Notes under the pieces: generated by a model | The model's input: only the letters and a program-made list of their open reading frames with translations | Told to the model about the DNA's origin: nothing | The model's database searches: none | Shown here: piece after piece, positions 19,399 through 21,875 of the stretch | How the letters are laid out: every line of letters begins with the position of its first letter | Numbering within the stretch: position 1 is the first letter of the stretch | Translations under genes and position numbers: made by a program | Virus record (IMG/VR): IMGVR_UViG_3300032086_004318 | Coordinates: 1 to 21,875 of that record | DNA: 21,875 nt | Direction: 5' to 3' (one strand) | From: a virus

Positions 19399-20337
19399 TT
19401 ACTTCAACCCACCCTCGATGGCACCTGTTTCATCCTTTGCCGCGAGCATTGCACGGATACCACCTGAACCTTCAGGGACAGGGAGGGTCAGGTTGCTCAG
19501 GTCCACGCCGGGAGCGATGGCGTTGATGCCAATTTCCTTCTCGCACTGCTTGAAGAACTTGGCGCAGTAGACCTCCATAGTCACGCTCTCGTGCACGTCC
19601 TCGATGTAGTCGATGTCTTCGCCTTTTTTGGGGAAGAACTCTTCGAGGTTCTTGGCGGTCGGCTCCTTCCAGGTCTTGGGCACCGCGATGGCAGACTTCT
19701 GCTTCTCGCCGTACATCACAGTCCCGAAGGTGGGAGTGAAGATGGCAGCTGCAGCCTGCTTGGGGTCAAACCCAGTGGCGCTCTTGAGGTTGTACTTGTC
19801 GCTAAAAGCACCCTCAAGTTGCTCGAGGAAGCGACCGTAAGCAGTCACGAACTCCTTCGAGGCACCGCCGTGGAGGGACAGGATGAGCGGCTTTTTGTGT
19901 GCAGCGACACCATCCTCGTTCACCAGGTAGATGAGGATCAGGCGACGGCGCTTGTAAGGGCAGGGCTGACCAGGGTTCTGGTCTTCCCAATCGTCGTACA
20001 GGTAGCTGTCCTGGGGATAGATCCCCACAATCTCACCTTTGTTCTTGGAGTTCTCGATGAAGGTGGTGTCCTTCGGGTTGCCACCGTGGATGACGAGCAT
20101 CCGAGGGGTCTTGAAGAACATGCCGCGCTCGGTGTCTCCAGTGTTGAAGACGTGTTCGTAGTCGGCCTCCGCGTTGGGGAAGTCGTCGGCACTACCAACA
20201 AAACCGCAACGGTCAAGGGCATTTTGTTTGATGAAGAGACCAGGCTTGGTCTTCTCATTCAGGATTTGTGCGATAGCGAGTTCACGCATCACACCCTGAT
20301 ACTTCTCAGTGTTCAGGTAACGGTCAAGGACGGACAT
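19399..20337 (-). CDS. DUF5895-like protein, ssDNA/replication block
   Basis: 312 aa with ATG start. A short helical start (MSVLDRYLNTEKYQGVMREL) precedes a region with GLFIKQNALDRCGF, then MFFKTPRMLVIHGG, GEIVGIYPQ, RRRLILIYLVNEDG, KKPLILSLHGGASKEFVTAY and a C-terminal VTMEVYCAKFFKQCEKEIG segment. The RMLV...G.Y...LIYL order is what I recall for DUF5895, a family found in cyanobacteria and their phages, function unknown. Its place next to the SSB and dCMP deaminase genes suggests a role in DNA metabolism. A hairpin at 20361-20384 lies between it and the SSB gene, so expression may be partly separate. Followed by a terminator. Confidence 0.58.
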   Translation of the reverse strand: MSVLDRYLNTEKYQGVMRELAIAQILNEKTKPGLFIKQNALDRCGFVGSADDFPNAEADYEHVFNTGDTERGMFFKTPRMLVIHGGNPKDTTFIENSKNKGEIVGIYPQDSYLYDDWEDQNPGQPCPYKRRRLILIYLVNEDGVAAHKKPLILSLHGGASKEFVTAYGRFLEQLEGAFSDKYNLKSATGFDPKQAAAAIFTPTFGTVMYGEKQKSAIAVPKTWKEPTAKNLEEFFPKKGEDIDYIEDVHESVTMEVYCAKFFKQCEKEIGINAIAPGVDLSNLTLPVPEGSGGIRAMLAAKDETGAIEGGLK

Positions 20338-20360
20338 GAGTTTCGACGGTATGGACAGAG

Positions 20361-20384
20361 AAAAGGGCCTGGTAAACCAGACCC
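20361..20384 (-). terminator. Hairpin with short T tract between SSB and DUF5895-like genes
   Basis: Minus strand: GGGTCTGGT, TT, ACCAGGCCC (20384-20365), nine pairs with one G-T, then TTTT. The T run is short, so it may be a partial terminator or an RNA-stability hairpin that lowers or separates expression of the downstream gene. Confidence 0.5.
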
Positions 20385-20433
20385 CTGCCTCTCGATCTGA
20401 AGTTAGCTGCGCCTTCGAATCGGCGCCATAAAA

Positions 20434-21126
20434 TCAAAAGGGAATTTCGTCACCCCCAGGGACGGGTTGGGGGATTACGGTTGCCGTCGCCGGGGGAGCA
20501 GGTTCCTCTGTCTTGGGAGCAGTCTTTTCAGGGTTGTTCTTGCCGAAGAAGCTATACAGACCGCCCCTGACTTGCACCTTGTATGCACTGCGGGGACCGT
20601 CCTTACCTTGCCAGGTTTCGTAGCGAAGCTTGCCGCCGATTGCGAGTTGGCGACCCTTATAGACGAACTTCTGGAATCGAACAGCATCATCGCCCCAGGC
20701 ATCCAAACGAAGGGGAACGCTGTCCTCCCAAGAGAAGTTCAGCAGCTTCTGCGCTGGAGCCTGACAAAGCATTCCGCAACCGAACAGATCTTCGCGGCGT
20801 TGCTCAGCAATGAAGCCAATGCCACCAGCAGCTTGAACCTGGTTCAGCAGTACGCCACCAGTAACAGTCTGGATGGGTGTAGTCGGCGCGACATACATTT
20901 TGTAGTCGGTCTTACTGGGATACATACGCCCAGTGAAGATCAGGTTGGTGCCCGGCTCGTAGGCGTCGATCACGAAAGAGTCACCTGCAGCCCTGGTGGG
21001 AATCAGGAAGACAGGGACCGGGTTGGCTTTCGCACCCATGGTTTGGATCTCGACATGCATGCAGCGGACGCCGCTTTCGGTCGAGGAAGGGCCGATGAAC
21101 TTGGCAGTTGCAGTGATGAGGTTCAT
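20434..21126 (-). CDS. Single-stranded DNA-binding protein with SSB-type C-terminal tail
   Basis: 230 aa, ATG overlapping the previous stop (ATGA). Two beta-rich OB-like segments can be traced: about 1-100 (MNLITATAKFIGPSSTESGV, SFVIDAYEPGTNLIFTGRMY) and about 118-190 (VPLRLDAWGDDAVRFQKFVY, GRQLAIGGKLRYETWQG). A Pro/Ala-rich linker (EEPAPPATATVIPQPVPG) leads to the end GDEIPF, very close to the acidic-IPF tail by which bacterial SSBs recruit partner enzymes. It would coat single-stranded DNA at phage forks. The arrangement could be a tandem OB or one OB with an extension; this cannot be settled by eye. Confidence 0.78.
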   Translation of the reverse strand: MNLITATAKFIGPSSTESGVRCMHVEIQTMGAKANPVPVFLIPTRAAGDSFVIDAYEPGTNLIFTGRMYPSKTDYKMYVAPTTPIQTVTGGVLLNQVQAAGGIGFIAEQRREDLFGCGMLCQAPAQKLLNFSWEDSVPLRLDAWGDDAVRFQKFVYKGRQLAIGGKLRYETWQGKDGPRSAYKVQVRGGLYSFFGKNNPEKTAPKTEEPAPPATATVIPQPVPGGDEIPF

Positions 21127-21584
21127 TTGACGTTGATGTCTACAATTTCGTGACCGATTCCGGCCTCATTGAGTAAAGATGAGGCCATACGGAAGCTGTC
21201 AAGCCACCGGTTGCACTCGAAGTTGTGGGCTGCAACAACGACGGTTGAAATGCCAGCGTTGATAAGTACAGCAGCACAGCGACTGCATGGATGGAAAGTG
21301 ACGTACGCAGTGCAACCAGCAGTGCTGACACCGTGGAGCGCAGCAGTTGTGACAGCATTGACCTCTGCATGGACCGTCATTTCGTATTTGAGATCACGGT
21401 CAGTCAGACGCTCAAGCGAGTCTTCGACTCCCATGGGCAGACCGTTGTAGCCCACACTGACTACTTTCTTGCCTTTGACAAGTACGCAGCCGACCTTTGT
21501 GCTGGGATCCTTACTCCAGCTCGCCACCTCATGGGCAAGCTTCATGAAGCGGAGGTCCCACTTCTCCTGCTTGAAGGGGTTCAT
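21123..21584 (-). CDS. Deoxycytidylate (dCMP) deaminase
   Basis: 153 aa from ATG 21584, which overlaps the stop of the 57-aa gene (ATGA). The zinc site is H72-A-E74 (HAEVNA) and C100-x2-C103 (HPCSRC); other family marks are SWSKDPSTKVGCVLV, SVGYNGLPMG and GISTVVVAA. It converts dCMP to dUMP, feeding thymidylate synthesis for phage DNA. The larger allosteric forms (T4 type) add more N-terminal residues and a longer tail; this one is short. Its gene is coupled on both sides, upstream to the 57-aa protein and downstream to the SSB. Confidence 0.93.
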   Translation of the reverse strand: MNPFKQEKWDLRFMKLAHEVASWSKDPSTKVGCVLVKGKKVVSVGYNGLPMGVEDSLERLTDRDLKYEMTVHAEVNAVTTAALHGVSTAGCTAYVTFHPCSRCAAVLINAGISTVVVAAHNFECNRWLDSFRMASSLLNEAGIGHEIVDINVK

Positions 21585-21754
21585 TTGGTCAAAAGGTTGT
21601 TTTCGATACGGCTTTTGATTTCCTCCTGAATTTGGAGAAGCCGGTTCTCCCAGACCTCCATCCATTCTTCAAGGTCTTCATGCATCTCGACGAGTTCGAG
21701 GTAGCTGAATTTGGAAAGCGAGCCCTGTGTGACTTGCGGTTTGGGGGAATCCAT
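21581..21754 (-). CDS. Small coiled-coil protein (57 aa), first gene of the block
   Basis: ATG at 21754. Starts MDSPKPQVTQGSLSKFSYLE, then an acidic helix with heptad-like spacing (LVEMHEDLEEWMEVWENRLL) and QIQEEIKSRIENN. Stop overlaps the dCMP deaminase ATG (ATGA). A longer open frame on the same strand (21589-21804) is Arg/Ser-rich and judged a shadow. No family is recognised. Confidence 0.68.
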   Translation of the reverse strand: MDSPKPQVTQGSLSKFSYLELVEMHEDLEEWMEVWENRLLQIQEEIKSRIENNLLTK

Positions 21755-21792
21755 GGTGCTTCGAGGGAGCCAACGAACTGTAGTTGGGTCGC

Positions 21793-21846
21793 ATAGAATT
21801 GCACTATACAGAAATATTAAGAATCACATCACCGAAGTTCTTAATA
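21793..21846. promoter_or_regulatory. Divergent promoter region with 9-bp inverted repeat
   Basis: TATTAAGAA (21815-21823) and TTCTTAATA (21838-21846) form a perfect 9-bp inverted repeat around 14 bases, placed between the leftward 21754 gene and the rightward 21860 gene. TATACA near 21805 is a possible plus-strand -10 and TATAGT a possible minus-strand one. The repeat fits an operator controlling one or both directions. Confidence 0.45.
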
Positions 21847-21859
21847 GGTTGCTGAAATT

Positions 21860-21875
21860 ATGTCTCAAACAAAAG
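21860..21875 (+). CDS. Start of a plus-strand gene, cut by the window edge
   Basis: ATG at 21860 begins MSQTK before the window ends. An AGG lies about 12 bases upstream, and the inverted repeat at 21815-21846 sits just before it. Too short to identify. Confidence 0.4.

Noticed and set aside
19591-20400. Plus-strand open frame of 269 codons
   Set aside because: It is antisense to the DUF5895-like gene, is Val/Leu/Gly-rich in the way expected from the complement of a codon-biased gene, and has no domain.
20467-21153. Plus-strand open frame of 228 codons
   Set aside because: It is antisense to the SSB gene, which has clear family features; the frame has none.

Overview
The window looks like part of the genome of a tailed double-stranded DNA phage that infects cyanobacteria. 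Lysis genes (holin-like protein, C39-like peptidase, GH24-type lysozyme), a D5/P4-type primase-helicase, an SSB, a dCMP deaminase, HNH endonucleases and a tRNA-Leu, in a gap-poor layout with ATGA/GTGA gene junctions, argue for a phage. A short NblA-like protein (3782-3997) and a DUF5895-like protein argue for a cyanobacterial host. No terminase, portal, capsid or tail gene was recognised, so the phage class cannot be read from this stretch. All family names come from reading motifs by eye; no database search was run.

Layout. 1-2643 (+): end of a holin-like gene, a lysis or peptidoglycan-related papain-like protein, small genes, a minus-strand tRNA-Leu(UAA), an HNH endonuclease and small conserved phage-type genes. 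2640-3440 (-): a prolyl-4-hydroxylase-like 2OG-Fe(II) oxygenase. 3567-5122 (+): a small acidic protein, the NblA-like protein, a beta-rich protein and a lysozyme. 5004-7731 (-, with a small + gene at 5467): a DUF1599/Nmad1-like protein, a Dam-like methyltransferase and three unknown proteins. 7789-8322 (+): a virion-like protein. 8315-10374 (-): a beta-sandwich protein, a small protein and a tandem-HNH protein. 10375-10919: divergent control region with a 162-bp imperfect palindrome. 10920-12401 (+): four co-oriented small genes with virion-like composition.

12398-18898 (-) is the main replication/recombination block. In transcription order it runs: basic 45-aa protein, second 2OG oxygenase, Gp157-like protein, AbrB-like protein, small proteins, winged-helix protein, PD-(D/E)XK nuclease, primase-helicase and a 58-aa protein. 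It starts at a clear sigma70-type promoter (TTGACA, 16 bp, TATCAT). 19033-19290 is a lone + gene. 19399-21754 (-) is a nucleotide and ssDNA block (57-aa protein, dCMP deaminase, SSB, DUF5895-like protein) that ends at a hairpin terminator. A new + gene begins at the right edge.

How it fits together: the minus-strand blocks would supply nucleotide precursors, ssDNA coating, priming, unwinding and end processing. The plus-strand islands carry lysis, virion-like and host-takeover functions. The most unusual feature is the divergent region at 10438-10599, where two 65-bp, gap-free, outward-facing copies of one element (48 of 65 identical) flank a short centre.
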